The notes beneath the pieces were generated by a model. That model searched no databases, had not been told where the DNA came from, and saw only the letters and a list, made by a program, of their open reading frames with translations. This document shows, piece by piece, positions 9,953-20,822 of a DNA stretch of 64,000 nucleotides (position 1 is the stretch's first letter; the number at the start of each line of letters is the position of its first letter). The stretch comes from Clostridia bacterium (GTDB lineage: Bacteria > Bacillota > Peptococcia > DRI-13 > UBA5745), in NCBI GenBank assembly GCA_018436095.1, contig JAHDMJ010000007.1:186001-250000 (forward strand), read 5' to 3'. The translations under genes were made by a program, and so were the position numbers.

Positions 9953-10242
9953 ATCTCTAAACGTGTATATTCTTTTTTTTAAACCAGAATCCTGCTTTTG
10001 TATACATTATGCGAGTAAAAAAATCTCTGTGGGCCGATATCAATATTTAATGCTCAAAATTAAGCATTTCTATACGCAATACCCACCGAATTATGGCCAT
10101 TGCAAATGAAATGCAACTACACTTCTCCCTGAATTATGCCGAAAAAACGAAAAAAATGCATTAACGCATGTTATGAAATGCACAAGATGGATGTTAATGG
10201 AGTAGCTTTATATCCGGCAGCATTATTCTGCCCAAAGAATTG

Positions 10243-10266
10243 AAAAAGACACCCTTAAGGATGTCT
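10243..10266 (-). terminator. Terminator after the 180-aa hypothetical gene
   Basis: Minus-strand AGACATCC-TTAA-GGGTGTCT followed by TTTTT, 70 bases past the stop at 10336. Confidence 0.7.
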
Positions 10267-10335
10267 GTCGTAGAACAATATATTTTTAAGAGAGTTTGGT
10301 AAATCAGAATATTATGTGGAATAGATAAAGCCTAA

Positions 10336-10878
10336 TCACTTAACAAAATTATTTATTATCCCCTGTATTGAGTATTTCGTTTGAATGAGTTGTGATGACA
10401 ATCCAAACATATCGCTAACAATATTGTAACTACATTTCATAAGGTCAAATCTTTTATATTTTAATGCATAACTAGCATAAAGATCAGGTAAGGAACCAAC
10501 TTCGATAACTACTGCCATACCAGGGCTTAATACGCTGTTATTAAAGAAACTATCTTCAATTAGATTTTTATTTGAAATCTTATAGGTAGATAGTGTTTCA
10601 TCATCATATTCTATATTATATATCCCGAAATCAAAGACCGGTTGGGAAGGTATAAATATTACGCGCACATCACCGCCATTATTAGGTAAACTGCAATCAA
10701 CAGCAATACCGCTTGATTTTTCTATAACATTATGGTAATCCTCATCGCCATAACAAATATATATACTCTCATAGATTATTTTCATGGACTGTACCATACT
10801 TATCAACCTGCCTATAAAATATAGAATGAATAAAAAAAGAGTAGCAATGGCTGATGCTCCGCTTATAATATTAAGCAT
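10336..10878 (-). CDS. Hypothetical membrane-anchored protein, 180 aa
   Basis: One N-terminal membrane segment ('IATLFLFILYFIGRLI') and then a soluble domain of about 150 residues with several aromatic-rich strands ('VFDFGIYNIEYDDE', 'LYASYALKYKRFD'). No family recognised. AT-rich compared with its neighbours, has its own GGAG site and terminator, and stands alone downstream of tsaD, so it may be an acquired accessory gene. Membrane topology cannot be settled. Confidence 0.55.
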   Translation of the reverse strand: MLNIISGASAIATLFLFILYFIGRLISMVQSMKIIYESIYICYGDEDYHNVIEKSSGIAVDCSLPNNGGDVRVIFIPSQPVFDFGIYNIEYDDETLSTYKISNKNLIEDSFFNNSVLSPGMAVVIEVGSLPDLYASYALKYKRFDLMKCSYNIVSDMFGLSSQLIQTKYSIQGIINNFVK

Positions 10879-11034
10879 ACTTTTCTCATCTCCAAATTCA
10901 TTCTGTAAAATATAAACTGAAATCTACTATGAAACAAGTCGCACAATGTTCAAAACTGACCTTGTGATATTTTAGAGAAAATGTGCCAATTATCCAAGGT
11001 TGTATGCAACAATCTAAGCGTATCTAATTTCATT

Positions 11035-12078
11035 TTATTCGGCAGTGCCTAAAGCAGGCTCCGCATTCAGCGTCAGTTCGTCCCGAAAACCGGCCTGCAA
11101 ACGGTAATAACCGGCACAGGCAATCATAGCCGCATTATCGGTGCAATATTTGAGTTGAGGCAGATATAGCTTAATGCCGGCTTCCTCGCAGGCCAACCTC
11201 ATTTTTTGACGCAGGCCGCTGTTGGCTGCTACTCCCCCCGCCAGCAGAATGCTGTTTATGCCATAGGCCTTGGCTGCAGTCAAAGCTTTTTCCGTCAGGG
11301 TTTCTGTCACATTTTCTTGAAAAGCGGCGGCCAAATCTGCCTTATTAACTTCTTCGCCTTTTAATACCTTTTGGTTCAACAGATTCAACACTGCGGTTTT
11401 CAGGCCGCTGAAGCTAAAGCCCCAGGAATCATCCTTAAGCTGCACCTTGGGCAGAATATAGCTACCGGCTTGTCCTGTCTGGGCCAGCCCGTCGATGACG
11501 GGGCCGCCGGGATAACCCAGACCCATGGCCCTGGCCACTTTATCGTAAGCCTCGCCGGCCGCATCATCCCGGGTCTGGCCTAAAAGCTTGTATCTGCCGT
11601 GGCCCTCCAGTATCATCAATGCGGTATGGCCGCCGGAAACGATAAGCCCCAGCAAGGGAAAATCAATATCGCCATGGTTCAACCAGTTGGCATAAATATG
11701 GCCTTCCATATGATTAAGGCCTAAAAAGGGTATACCCAGACTATAGGCCAGGGCTTTGGCCGTACTGATGCCCACCAAAAGAGCCCCTACCAAACCGGGG
11801 CCTTTCGACACCACAATGCCGTCCAAATCCTGCAAGGTGATTCCCGCCTGACCCATAGCCTGATCGATCAAGTAATTGATGACTTCCATATGCTGCCGGG
11901 AAGCCAGTTCCGGCACTACACCGCCGTAAGCTTGATGCAGGTCGATTTGGGAAGCTACCAAATCCGCCGCCAAAGTCTTGCCTTCATGCAATATAGCCAC
12001 AGCCGTTTCGTCACAGCTGCTTTCAATACCCAAAACCCATTGGAATCTATCGGTTTTCAGTGTTGTATCTTCCCTCAT
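11035..12078 (-). CDS. tsaD: tRNA N6-adenosine threonylcarbamoyltransferase TsaD
   Basis: 347 residues. With TsaB and TsaE it transfers the threonylcarbamoyl group to A37 of ANN-decoding tRNAs. ASKHA-fold signs: 'VLGIESSCDETAVAIL' (nucleotide-binding), the metal ligands in 'LNHMEGHIYANW' (HxxxH) and a late Asp in 'YCTDNAAMIA', 'GLIVSGGHTALM', 'ILLAGGVAANSGLR'. The frame runs open to 12240, but ATG 12078 has GGAAGGG upstream and gives the usual N-terminus. Its usual partners tsaB and rimI lie upstream on the same strand, separated by an inserted two-gene cassette; tsaE is further up. Confidence 0.97.
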   Translation of the reverse strand: MREDTTLKTDRFQWVLGIESSCDETAVAILHEGKTLAADLVASQIDLHQAYGGVVPELASRQHMEVINYLIDQAMGQAGITLQDLDGIVVSKGPGLVGALLVGISTAKALAYSLGIPFLGLNHMEGHIYANWLNHGDIDFPLLGLIVSGGHTALMILEGHGRYKLLGQTRDDAAGEAYDKVARAMGLGYPGGPVIDGLAQTGQAGSYILPKVQLKDDSWGFSFSGLKTAVLNLLNQKVLKGEEVNKADLAAAFQENVTETLTEKALTAAKAYGINSILLAGGVAANSGLRQKMRLACEEAGIKLYLPQLKYCTDNAAMIACAGYYRLQAGFRDELTLNAEPALGTAE

Positions 12079-12121
12079 CCGTATTGTCCCTTCCGTCTCC
12101 ATCTTAGATCCCGGTCTTCTT

Positions 12122-12883
12122 TTATGATGCAGATAGTAAAGCAAGATTGTCAGCCTTCCCACGTTCACTCCAACGGATAACTTTGGCCTCATAATTTTGA
12201 AATGCATCTTCAATCCCGCGGGCAATATTGTTCTGATCATTTAATATGACTATAAGCTGACTACCATCTCTTCTTGCCGGTTTAGTATCATTCCATGCAA
12301 ATAAAATATTTCCCATACTAGATTTATTTGGATTATTGACTGCTTGACATAAACGCTCCGGTTTTGTCCGGCTTCTTTGCAGAAGAAAATCATAATTATG
12401 CGCAAAACCCGATGTGCCTGTGAACTGTACATTATCCGAATAAAAAATATCTTTTTGATCAAAGAATTCTCGGATATCATCCAAAAAAAACGATGCGACT
12501 TTAGATTTTGAAATTGCAAACATATCATCAATGCGCAGCATCGCTTGAATAAACAAATGTTTTTTCTGTGCGAAGCCATTTAATGGTGCTTTCGCTACTA
12601 ACTCATCATTGTTTAATCTAACACCACACTGATACAATATTTTTTGTAAATGTTCTTTCCTATGGGATGTAAATTGGACACCAGCCATTTTCAGACCGTG
12701 GATTATTGCACCATCGTCTGTAAAATGAATATCGTTTCCCTCTTGCCTAACGTAAATCTGTAAATAGTCATTTGCATTATCCATATAGGGAGTAGTAATC
12801 TCGTAATACTCTCCAACCTTTTCAAATGTTATTTCGCTTTTTAACCATAACGTATAATCATCAATCAATTTTTGAATATCCAA
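12122..12883 (-). CDS. DUF1828/DUF1829 domain protein
   Basis: 253 residues. The N-terminal part ('YYEITTPYMDNANDYLQIYV' then 'DGAIIHGLKMAG') matches DUF1828 and the C-terminal part ('DFLLQRSRTKPERLCQAVN', 'DTKPARRDGSQLIVILND') matches DUF1829. Both are uncharacterised domains usually found together in Bacillota and phage-related DNA. Start is TTG 12883 with GGAGG at 7-base spacing. AT-rich relative to the tsa genes around it. It lies 31 bases downstream of the 151-aa gene and 43 bases upstream of tsaD, so the pair is inserted in a housekeeping operon. A toxin-antitoxin or defence role is possible but only inferred. Confidence 0.8.
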   Translation of the reverse strand: MDIQKLIDDYTLWLKSEITFEKVGEYYEITTPYMDNANDYLQIYVRQEGNDIHFTDDGAIIHGLKMAGVQFTSHRKEHLQKILYQCGVRLNNDELVAKAPLNGFAQKKHLFIQAMLRIDDMFAISKSKVASFFLDDIREFFDQKDIFYSDNVQFTGTSGFAHNYDFLLQRSRTKPERLCQAVNNPNKSSMGNILFAWNDTKPARRDGSQLIVILNDQNNIARGIEDAFQNYEAKVIRWSERGKADNLALLSAS

Positions 12884-12914
12884 GATTACACCTCCAATCG
12901 CTCAAATACTCTAT

Positions 12915-13370
12915 TTAATAATTATTGAAACAGCTCGTTTGCTCAATTATAGCTGGTTTATCAACGACATTAAACTTTATTAAAAAAGACATTGTATTTT
13001 CTTTAAAACTCTCACTTTTTATATCCTCAGCCGGGAAAGCAAAACTCCTGTCATATTTTTCGGTGTATATATGCCAGTGGCTACCTATGATTTTTTTGCC
13101 ATCCGGGTTGAGATGGACATTTGATGGATTAAGATGAAGTTCTAATAGCAGAATACCATTTTTCTTTATTCGGGCGCCAATATTACATTTAAACGGATTA
13201 ATTTTTGCCCGGTATATATTTATAGAAAATATATCCTTTTTAGTATCTCCAATAACATCGAATTCTTTCGTCTCGCCTCTGTCTGGTAAATTAATTGCAG
13301 TAATCAGAGAACGCTTCACCATTTCCAACAGTCTATTTGCTTCAACTTGCGTTAATTTTACATCACTCAT
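12915..13370 (-). CDS. Uncharacterised protein (DUF6978-like), partner of the DUF1828 gene
   Basis: 151 residues, soluble. The core has 'KKDIFSINIYRAKINPFKC' and 'GILLLELHLNPSNVHLNPDG' followed by 'GSHWHIYTEKYDRSFAFP', a pattern I associate with small proteins encoded directly before DUF1828 genes (DUF6978); the name is from memory. GGGAGG precedes ATG 13370. AT-rich. Together with the downstream gene it forms a likely co-translated two-gene unit between rimI and tsaD. Confidence 0.7.
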   Translation of the reverse strand: MSDVKLTQVEANRLLEMVKRSLITAINLPDRGETKEFDVIGDTKKDIFSINIYRAKINPFKCNIGARIKKNGILLLELHLNPSNVHLNPDGKKIIGSHWHIYTEKYDRSFAFPAEDIKSESFKENTMSFLIKFNVVDKPAIIEQTSCFNNY

Positions 13371-13463
13371 CCAATACCTCCCAATGAGCTAAGTCAACAG
13401 TCTATATTCTTCCTCTTTACATTATATCAAATTAAGCGTCACTTGCCGACTGTCTTTATCCCC

Positions 13464-13928
13464 TTACTGGCCCTCCCGGTGCAGCCACATGATCAGAGCA
13501 TCCTCGTGATTTTCTTCATAATAGCCCGGCCGGAGGCCCACTTCCCGGAAGCCGGCCCGCTTGTATAAATCGATGGCCCTTAGGTTGCTCTGCCGCACCT
13601 CCAGGGTCATATGGCTAAGGCCTTGGGACCAAGACCACTGGATCATGGCATGAACCAAAAGCCGGCCCAACTGCTGGCCCTGAGCCTTGGGATGGACGGC
13701 TATATTCGTAATATGCCCTTCGTCAAAGATTTTCCATAAGCCGCCGTAGGCTAAAACCTCCTGGGGCTCCTTTTCCGTCACTAAAACGAGATACTGAGCC
13801 ATGGCATTGTCCTCCAACTCGCTGCGGAAAGCCGCCTCGGACCAAGGTGTGGGAAAGACCAGTTTCTCGATAGCTGCTATTTGGGGAATGTCTTCTTGCC
13901 TCATGCCACGGATTTCATAAGAGACCAT
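13464..13928 (-). CDS. rimI: Ribosomal protein bS18 N-terminal acetyltransferase RimI
   Basis: 154-residue GNAT enzyme. Visible: 'FPTPWSEAAFRSEL' (typical RimI), 'ITNIAVHPKAQGQQLGRLLV' (acetyl-CoA motif Q-x-x-G-x-G/L) and 'LEVRQSNLRAIDLYKRAGF' with 'YYEENHEDALIMW'. RimI acetylates the N-terminus of bS18 in well-studied bacteria. Begins one base after the tsaB stop, so translation is coupled within the tsa operon. Confidence 0.93.
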   Translation of the reverse strand: MVSYEIRGMRQEDIPQIAAIEKLVFPTPWSEAAFRSELEDNAMAQYLVLVTEKEPQEVLAYGGLWKIFDEGHITNIAVHPKAQGQQLGRLLVHAMIQWSWSQGLSHMTLEVRQSNLRAIDLYKRAGFREVGLRPGYYEENHEDALIMWLHREGQ

Positions 13929-13929
13929 C

Positions 13930-14718
13930 TCATATCCCCCGTAAATAAATAGGCTTCATGCTGTAAAAATCCTGTTTTTCGCCCCGATGGAGCCTTTCTG
14001 CGGCGGCTAAAGCTACAAAGCTGCCCCGGGCCAGGCCTAAAACCGGCGGCAGGCATTTAGCCAGAGAGCATAAATCCCTCTGCCAGATTTCTTTGTACAT
14101 ACCGACGCCATCCCCTAAAAGGCATACGGATTGTCCAATCTCCTTCAACCGTTCGGACCAGGCTTCAGGGCTTGAGGCCATAGGGGGAATAAGGCAATCC
14201 AGCACCCAATGATGATAACGGACACCGGCTTCCACTCTTTCTTTTTTGCCCCTTTGGCGCAAGGCAAAGATCTTTTGCAGATCCTGGCCTTCCTGCCCTT
14301 TGTCCGCAGCGCTCTCTTCTATTTCCTCTTCCCGCCAGCGGTACAAGCCTGTATAGATCTGTTCTCTTCTGGCATTTTGCATGGGGGAGACCAGGATAGG
14401 TTGTCCCATCATTTGATAAGCCATAGCTTCCAATGTGGGAATAGCAAAAAGCTCAAGGCCGCCGCCTTGGGCCAAGCCCTTAGCGGTGGCCATACCGATG
14501 CGCAGGCCCGTAAAAGAACCCGGCCCGGCGGAAACGCCTATAGCCGTTATGTCTTTAAAACTCTTACGGCACTGCCGCAACAGATCATCAATCATCGGCA
14601 GCAGTTGCTCCGAATGGGTTAATCCTACATTCAGCAAGGATTCCCCCAAAAGCCCCTTGTCGTCCACCAGGGCAACGGAGGCCACCGGGGTGGCGCTTTC
14701 TATCCCCAAGATCAGCAT
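13930..14718 (-). CDS. tsaB: tRNA threonylcarbamoyladenosine biosynthesis protein TsaB
   Basis: 262 residues, an inactive TsaD paralogue that scaffolds the t6A complex. 'LGIESATPVASVALVDDKG' and 'GVSAGPGSFTGLRIGMATAKGLA' are the family signatures. The frame opens at 14754, but ATG 14718 has GAGGAG at 6 bases and begins directly with the conserved strand. The segment around residues 135-165 ('EEEIEESAADKGQEGQDLQ') is a charged insertion. First gene after the break caused by the opposite-strand secreted-protein pseudogene; normally tsaE would precede it directly. Confidence 0.95.
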   Translation of the reverse strand: MLILGIESATPVASVALVDDKGLLGESLLNVGLTHSEQLLPMIDDLLRQCRKSFKDITAIGVSAGPGSFTGLRIGMATAKGLAQGGGLELFAIPTLEAMAYQMMGQPILVSPMQNARREQIYTGLYRWREEEIEESAADKGQEGQDLQKIFALRQRGKKERVEAGVRYHHWVLDCLIPPMASSPEAWSERLKEIGQSVCLLGDGVGMYKEIWQRDLCSLAKCLPPVLGLARGSFVALAAAERLHRGEKQDFYSMKPIYLRGI

Positions 14719-15026
14719 ACGTATCTCCTCAATTATATAGATTCCCGGCAGCAATAAGCCAGGCTTCCTTAATCCTAAATAAATTTACTATTATGAGGCA
14801 TTTAGGTAATTATAGCTTCTTTTATTTCGTTACCTATTATAGAAGGTAAAACTTCCTATGAAAAGACAAAAATTTTCTTTGTAACAAAATCATGATCTAG
14901 AGAGATATATAAGGTAAAGGAGGAATTATCAGAAACACTCTAAAAGGAGGAGTATCCAATGGTATAATAAGATATGTAAAACAACAGATTAGGCACCGTT
15001 TCGAAATAATGAGGAGGTATTTAATA

Positions 15027-16074
15027 ATGAAGAAGTTCCAACTAATTTTTTTAGTATCCTTAATAATCACCTTATTAATTCCTAGTCTTATGATTGCAGA
15101 TGCAAATGATGGTCCGGTCACGCCAGGAAAATACACTTATAAAATAACTCCTGATTCAGAAGAATGGGGAGATTATTCCCCACCTGAGCTAAGAAATATT
15201 TTAGACATCCCTCTTGAATTTGTGCGTGAAATGGATACGGATTTTTTGATTGCAACGGTTTTGGATTATCCATACATCGGAGATATCCTGGCTTTTAGTA
15301 CCTATGAACAAGGAATTGAAGTTGTAAGCAGTAGATTTTCCGGCCTAGATGAGCTATTAAAAAGAAAAGATGCCCCCCAAGCTCTTTGTAAAGAATATAG
15401 TAATCTATGCAGTAAACTTGGTACTGATGCTTTGAAAGATAATCAAGAACCGTTTGGATTTGTTAAGCACCGGGTCTTAGAAGCCATTCTTATGCAACCA
15501 TTTATTTATAATTACCTAAGTCAAACGGAAATCAACTCCGTAATAGAATCTTCCATAGGCTTAGCCAAAAGTGAAAATATTTTACCTATTCATTTTAGAT
15601 CCGAAACCCCTTACTCACAGGAGGCTATGGATCAAGACTTATTGCGTGCTCTAGTCTTTACGCCAAACGGAAGTCCTGTAATTGTAGGTTCGAAGGGAGA
15701 GCTACTTAGTCCAGCACAAAAAAGCAATATGGATAATTATATGGCTTTAATATATCCTAATGCTACCAGATTAAGAAGCGCTACAACTATGTACAATTGT
15801 CATTCATATGCCTGGTATAGCACATCAGCTTCAAATTCTTATTGGCTGGAATGATGGAAGTTATACTTCTGTTGGGATGTATCCCACTGCAATTGGTCAA
15901 ATCCTTAATTACAGTGGAACCATTCATTCTGGGATTGTAAGATCTACTTCTTCAAGTATTTGGCAAGTTTTGTTAGATTCTAAATGGGGAGATTATGGAC
16001 TATATAGGCATACTTACGGACATGACCCTTACGGGGTAGGCGCACTTGTGTTAAATAGCTACAAACTATCTTAA
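15027..16074 (+). pseudogene. Frameshifted secreted protein with an amidase/peptidase-like 'NCHSYAW' domain
   Basis: Starts at ATG 15027 (AGGAGG at 9 bases) with a signal peptide 'KKFQLIFLVSLIITLLIPSL'. The first frame runs to a TGA at 15852 right after 'YNCHSYAWYSTSASNSYWLE'. The homologous continuation ('WNDGSYTSVGMYP', 'HSGIVRS', 'SKWGDYGLYRHTYG') is in the next frame through 16074. Family members known to me have an uninterrupted chain with a Cys-His-containing 'NCHSYAW' motif and a late 'SKWG...LYxH' motif, so this looks like one gene broken by a small deletion near 15840-15855. A sequencing error would give the same picture. AT-rich, plus strand, inserted between tsaE and tsaB. Confidence 0.75.
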
Positions 16075-16097
16075 TCAGTATTTTCTATATGCTTTAG

Positions 16098-16123
16098 TGA
16101 GGTGGGAGGTGTCTCCCACCTCA
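16098..16123. terminator. Hairpin terminator after the secreted-protein pseudogene
   Basis: TGAGGTGGGAG - GTGT - CTCCCACCTCA, a perfect 11-bp stem 24 bases past the stop at 16074, followed by a weak T run. Confidence 0.75.
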
Positions 16124-16177
16124 TTGTTTATAAAGGGATTGAAGAGTTCCTGATTTTAAATTATTGGCTAATCATGC

Positions 16178-16738
16178 TTATTCTTCAACCCCATAGCTCT
16201 TAAGTAAACAGGCAAACTGCTGCAGCCGGCGCTGCCGCCAATCCTCCCGGCTCCCCAGCACCCTCAGGGCGATGCGGCGCTGGTCCTGAGATGCTCCGGC
16301 CGAAAGCTTCAGCTCTATCCGGTTGGCCGGCAGGTAGGCCGCCGTCTCATTGCTCCATTCTACCGCCGCAACGCCCTCGCCGTAGAAATAATCTTCATAG
16401 CCGATATCCTCCAGCTCCTCGGGACGCTTCAGGCGGTAGACGTCAAAATGATACAGGGGCAGACGGCCCCCTTCATATAATTGCAGCAGGCTGAAAGTAG
16501 GGCTGGTTACCGGCCCGGCATAGCCCAGGCCGGCGGCCAGTCCTTTGACCAGGCTGGTCTTGCCTGCCGCCAGATCGCCTTCTAAAGCAATAAAGTCTCC
16601 GGCCTCCAGGCCTTGGGCCAGCAAAGCGCCGAAAGCCCCGGTGGCTGCCGGACTATCCGTTTGAAAAACTATGCTTTCTAGGTCTTTTAAAGCCTGCTCA
16701 CTCTCTTTGATTTTTTTGCTGCTGCCTTGCCCTGTCAT
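16178..16738 (-). CDS. tsaE: tRNA t6A biosynthesis ATPase TsaE
   Basis: 186 residues. P-loop 'LEGDLAAGKTSLVKGLAAGL' (Walker A), 'VTSPTFSLLQLYEG', and 'LYHFDVYRL' with a conserved Asp-x-Tyr-Arg, all TsaE signatures. It drives the TsaBD complex through ATP hydrolysis. ATG 16738 overlaps the amidohydrolase stop by ATGA; a TTG-initiated longer form from 16753 is less likely. The C-terminus is longer than average, with a basic helix. Followed by opposite-strand inserted DNA instead of tsaB. Confidence 0.95.
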   Translation of the reverse strand: MTGQGSSKKIKESEQALKDLESIVFQTDSPAATGAFGALLAQGLEAGDFIALEGDLAAGKTSLVKGLAAGLGYAGPVTSPTFSLLQLYEGGRLPLYHFDVYRLKRPEELEDIGYEDYFYGEGVAAVEWSNETAAYLPANRIELKLSAGASQDQRRIALRVLGSREDWRQRRLQQFACLLKSYGVEE

Positions 16739-17916
16739 CGCCCTAACTCCCAAACCCGCCGGCCATCCACATAAGTGGCTACACAGCGGCTGTTGTAATG
16801 AAAAGGATCGCCGTTAAAGACAGCAAAGTCGGCATCCTTGCCGGGGACCAGGGAACCCAGGCGATGGGAAAGCCCCAATATCTTGGCAGGATTGATGGTG
16901 ATGGCGGCCAGAGCCTGCTCCCAGGTAAGGCCGTGGCGCACAGCCATGGCGGCACACAGGGTCAGATACTGAATAGGCGTGCAGCCATGGTCGGTGATCA
17001 AAGATACCAGCACACCGGCATCCACCAGGGATTTCACCACCTGCCAGCCGATTTGCTCCATTTCAACCTTGGCCCGATTGGCAAAACTGGGACCCACCAC
17101 CACAGGAATATTCTCTTTTTGCAGCACGGGAATCAGCCGGGCCGCTTCCGTGCCATGCTCTAAAATCAATTTTAAATTAAACTCTTTGGCAATCCGGATA
17201 GCCGTATATAAATCATCGGCCCGGTGGGCATGGGCCCTGAGAGGAATCTCCCGGCGCAAAAGCCTTCCCAAAAGTTCAAGGCCTAAGTCCCTTTCGTGGA
17301 CATCCCCTTCTTCGATGCTTTTTTGCTTTTTCAACTCATAATCCTGGGCGTTGATCAAGGTCTGGCGCAACAAAGCGGCAATGCCCATCCGGCTGGCGGG
17401 CGTCTTTTTTTGTTCGCCATAAACCCGTTTAGGATTTTCACCAAAGGCAACTTTCACACCGGCCTCGGGATCCAAAATCATTTTGTCCAGATCCGGTCCC
17501 AGAGTTTTCAGTACGCAAACAGAACCCCCGATCACGTTAGCGCTGCCGGGGGCAATCATTACCGTGGTAACACCGCCGGAAAGGGCATCCCGGAAAGCCA
17601 GGTCATAAGGATTAATACCGTCAATGGCCCGCATCTCCGGCGTTACGGCAGATTCTCCCGTTTCATTAAGATCATCGCCTTCCAGCTCATAAATCTCTTC
17701 CTGAATACCGATATGGGTATGAGCGTCAATTAAACCCGGCGTAACCACCATACCGCTGCCTTCTATCTGCTCCGCCCCGGCTGGTAAATCGATTTTGCCT
17801 TGTTCGCCCAAGGCCAGGATCTTGCCGCCCTGCCATAGAAGTATACCTTTTTTTATCCTTTTACCCTCAACGGGATGGATTTCCGCCCCTATGAGGGCAT
17901 AAAGCTTTTCTGTCAT
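16735..17916 (-). CDS. Amidohydrolase (imidazolonepropionase-like)
   Basis: 393 residues, metal-dependent hydrolase of the amidohydrolase superfamily. Visible: 'VTPGLIDAHTHIG' (HxH), 'HAHRADD' and 'EHGTEA' (single His ligands), 'ITDHGCTPIQ' (catalytic Asp), and C-terminal 'SLVPGKDADFAVFNGDP', the typical second beta-domain. No signal peptide. Four-base overlaps with nnr upstream and tsaE downstream make it a member of the same operon. Substrate unknown. Confidence 0.9.
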   Translation of the reverse strand: MTEKLYALIGAEIHPVEGKRIKKGILLWQGGKILALGEQGKIDLPAGAEQIEGSGMVVTPGLIDAHTHIGIQEEIYELEGDDLNETGESAVTPEMRAIDGINPYDLAFRDALSGGVTTVMIAPGSANVIGGSVCVLKTLGPDLDKMILDPEAGVKVAFGENPKRVYGEQKKTPASRMGIAALLRQTLINAQDYELKKQKSIEEGDVHERDLGLELLGRLLRREIPLRAHAHRADDLYTAIRIAKEFNLKLILEHGTEAARLIPVLQKENIPVVVGPSFANRAKVEMEQIGWQVVKSLVDAGVLVSLITDHGCTPIQYLTLCAAMAVRHGLTWEQALAAITINPAKILGLSHRLGSLVPGKDADFAVFNGDPFHYNSRCVATYVDGRRVWELGR

Positions 17917-19468
17917 TCTTTCACCAATTCCTTTAATGCTAATGGTAAGTATTCCGCCACATCCCCTGCCAGGCCTCCCCGTTCTCCCCAGGCCTCCCGC
18001 AGGTAATCGCCGGCCCGGCCATGAAGATAAACGGCCAAAACGGCGGCTTCCCTGGGAGGTAAGCCTTGAGCAATCCAGGCTGCCAAAGCGCCGGCCAGCA
18101 CATCGCCGCTGCCGGCAGTAGCCAGGCTGGCGTTGCCTGTAGAGTTGATGTACAGCCGGCCCTGGGCATCGGCCACCAACGAAGAGGAGCCTTTCAATAC
18201 GACGATGGCGCCGTACTCTTTGGCGGCTTTGCGGGCGGCAGCCGGACGGTCCTTTTGGATTTCTTCTGTTGTTGTATCAAGAAGCATGGCCAATTCTCCG
18301 GGATGGGGAGTCAATACCAAATCCCCGGCAAAATTAAGGGCAGCCTCTCTGTTTTGAGCCAATGCCCACAAACCGCCGGCATCCAGCACCACCGGTTTTT
18401 GCCAGTGGGACAGCACTTCTTCCAATAATAAAGGTATGGCCTCTTCTCTGGCCAGACCGGGGCCGAAGAGCAAAACGCTTTTCTTTTCTTCCCGGCTGAT
18501 GATTTCCCCGGCGGCGGCCACTGACAAATAACCCGGCTTAGCCTCGTCTTCCGGCAAGCCCAGAGTCATGCCTTCGGCAAAAGCCAAATCAAAACCGTCA
18601 GCCAGGGAATCGGGCAAAGCCGAGGTCACCAGGCCGGTGCCGCTGCGCATAGCGCTGCGGGCAGCAAGCATTGCCGCTCCCGTCATACCCCGGGAACCGG
18701 CTACAATAAAAACATGACCGTAGCTGCCCTTATGGCTATCCTCCTTGATTTCCGGCAATAAAGCCCGGGCATAAGCCTTGTCCACCCATTCCGCCGGCTC
18801 CTCCAGCAGCTCCGCAGCCTCCCGGGGAATGGATATATCTTCTACCCTTACCTGGCCGGCATGACGGCGGCCGGGATGGATATACAGCCCTTGCTTGCCG
18901 TAAGCGAAGGTCACCGTCTCCTGAGCCATTACGGCAACATTGCCTATCTGGCCCGTGCTGGCGTCAATGCCCGAGGGCACATCTACGGCTATCACCCTGG
19001 CCCGGCCTTTATTAAGGGCTTCCACCGCCAGCAAATAATTGTCCTGCAAGCTGCCCCGAAAACCGTTGCCCAAAACGGCGTCTACAGCTACCGCCGCCGT
19101 TTCCAGACAGAGCTTTAAGGGATAAAAACTGTTTTTATCCTTCAGCACATACCAGCGAACCTCGGAGCTTTCGATAAAGCCCCAGTTGTCTCTGGCGGAG
19201 CCTTGAAAATCCTCTGGATTGCACAGCAAGAAAAGCCGCACATCGGCACCCCACTGGTGCAGGTGGCGGGCGGCCACCAGGCCGTCGCCGCCGTTGTTGC
19301 CTTTGCCGGCTACAATTACCACTTGATTTTTGTCTTTATCCAGATGACGCCAGGCTGCGGCTGCCACAGCCCGGCCCGCATTTTCCATAAGCAAAAGCTG
19401 GGGAATGCGCCGCTCTTCTATGGCCCATTTATCCATTTTGGCCATATCGGCGCCGCTTACGACCTTCA

Positions 19469-19469
<1 letters not shown>
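17913..19469 (-). CDS. nnr: Bifunctional NAD(P)H-hydrate epimerase / ADP-dependent dehydratase
   Basis: 518 residues, a full two-domain fusion. The N-terminal YjeF_N epimerase has 'VAGKGNNGGDGLVAARHL' and 'IAVDVPSGIDASTG'. The C-terminal ribokinase-like dehydratase has 'GSRGMTGAAMLAARSAMRSG', 'LTPHPGELAMLL' and 'NASLATAGSGDVLAGALAAW' with the catalytic Asp. It repairs damaged NADHX/NADPHX. The start codon overlaps the glmM stop (TAATG); the end overlaps the amidohydrolase by four bases. Confidence 0.97.
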
Positions 19470-20809
<1,340 letters not shown>

Positions 20810-20822
20810 ATTCATCCTCCTT

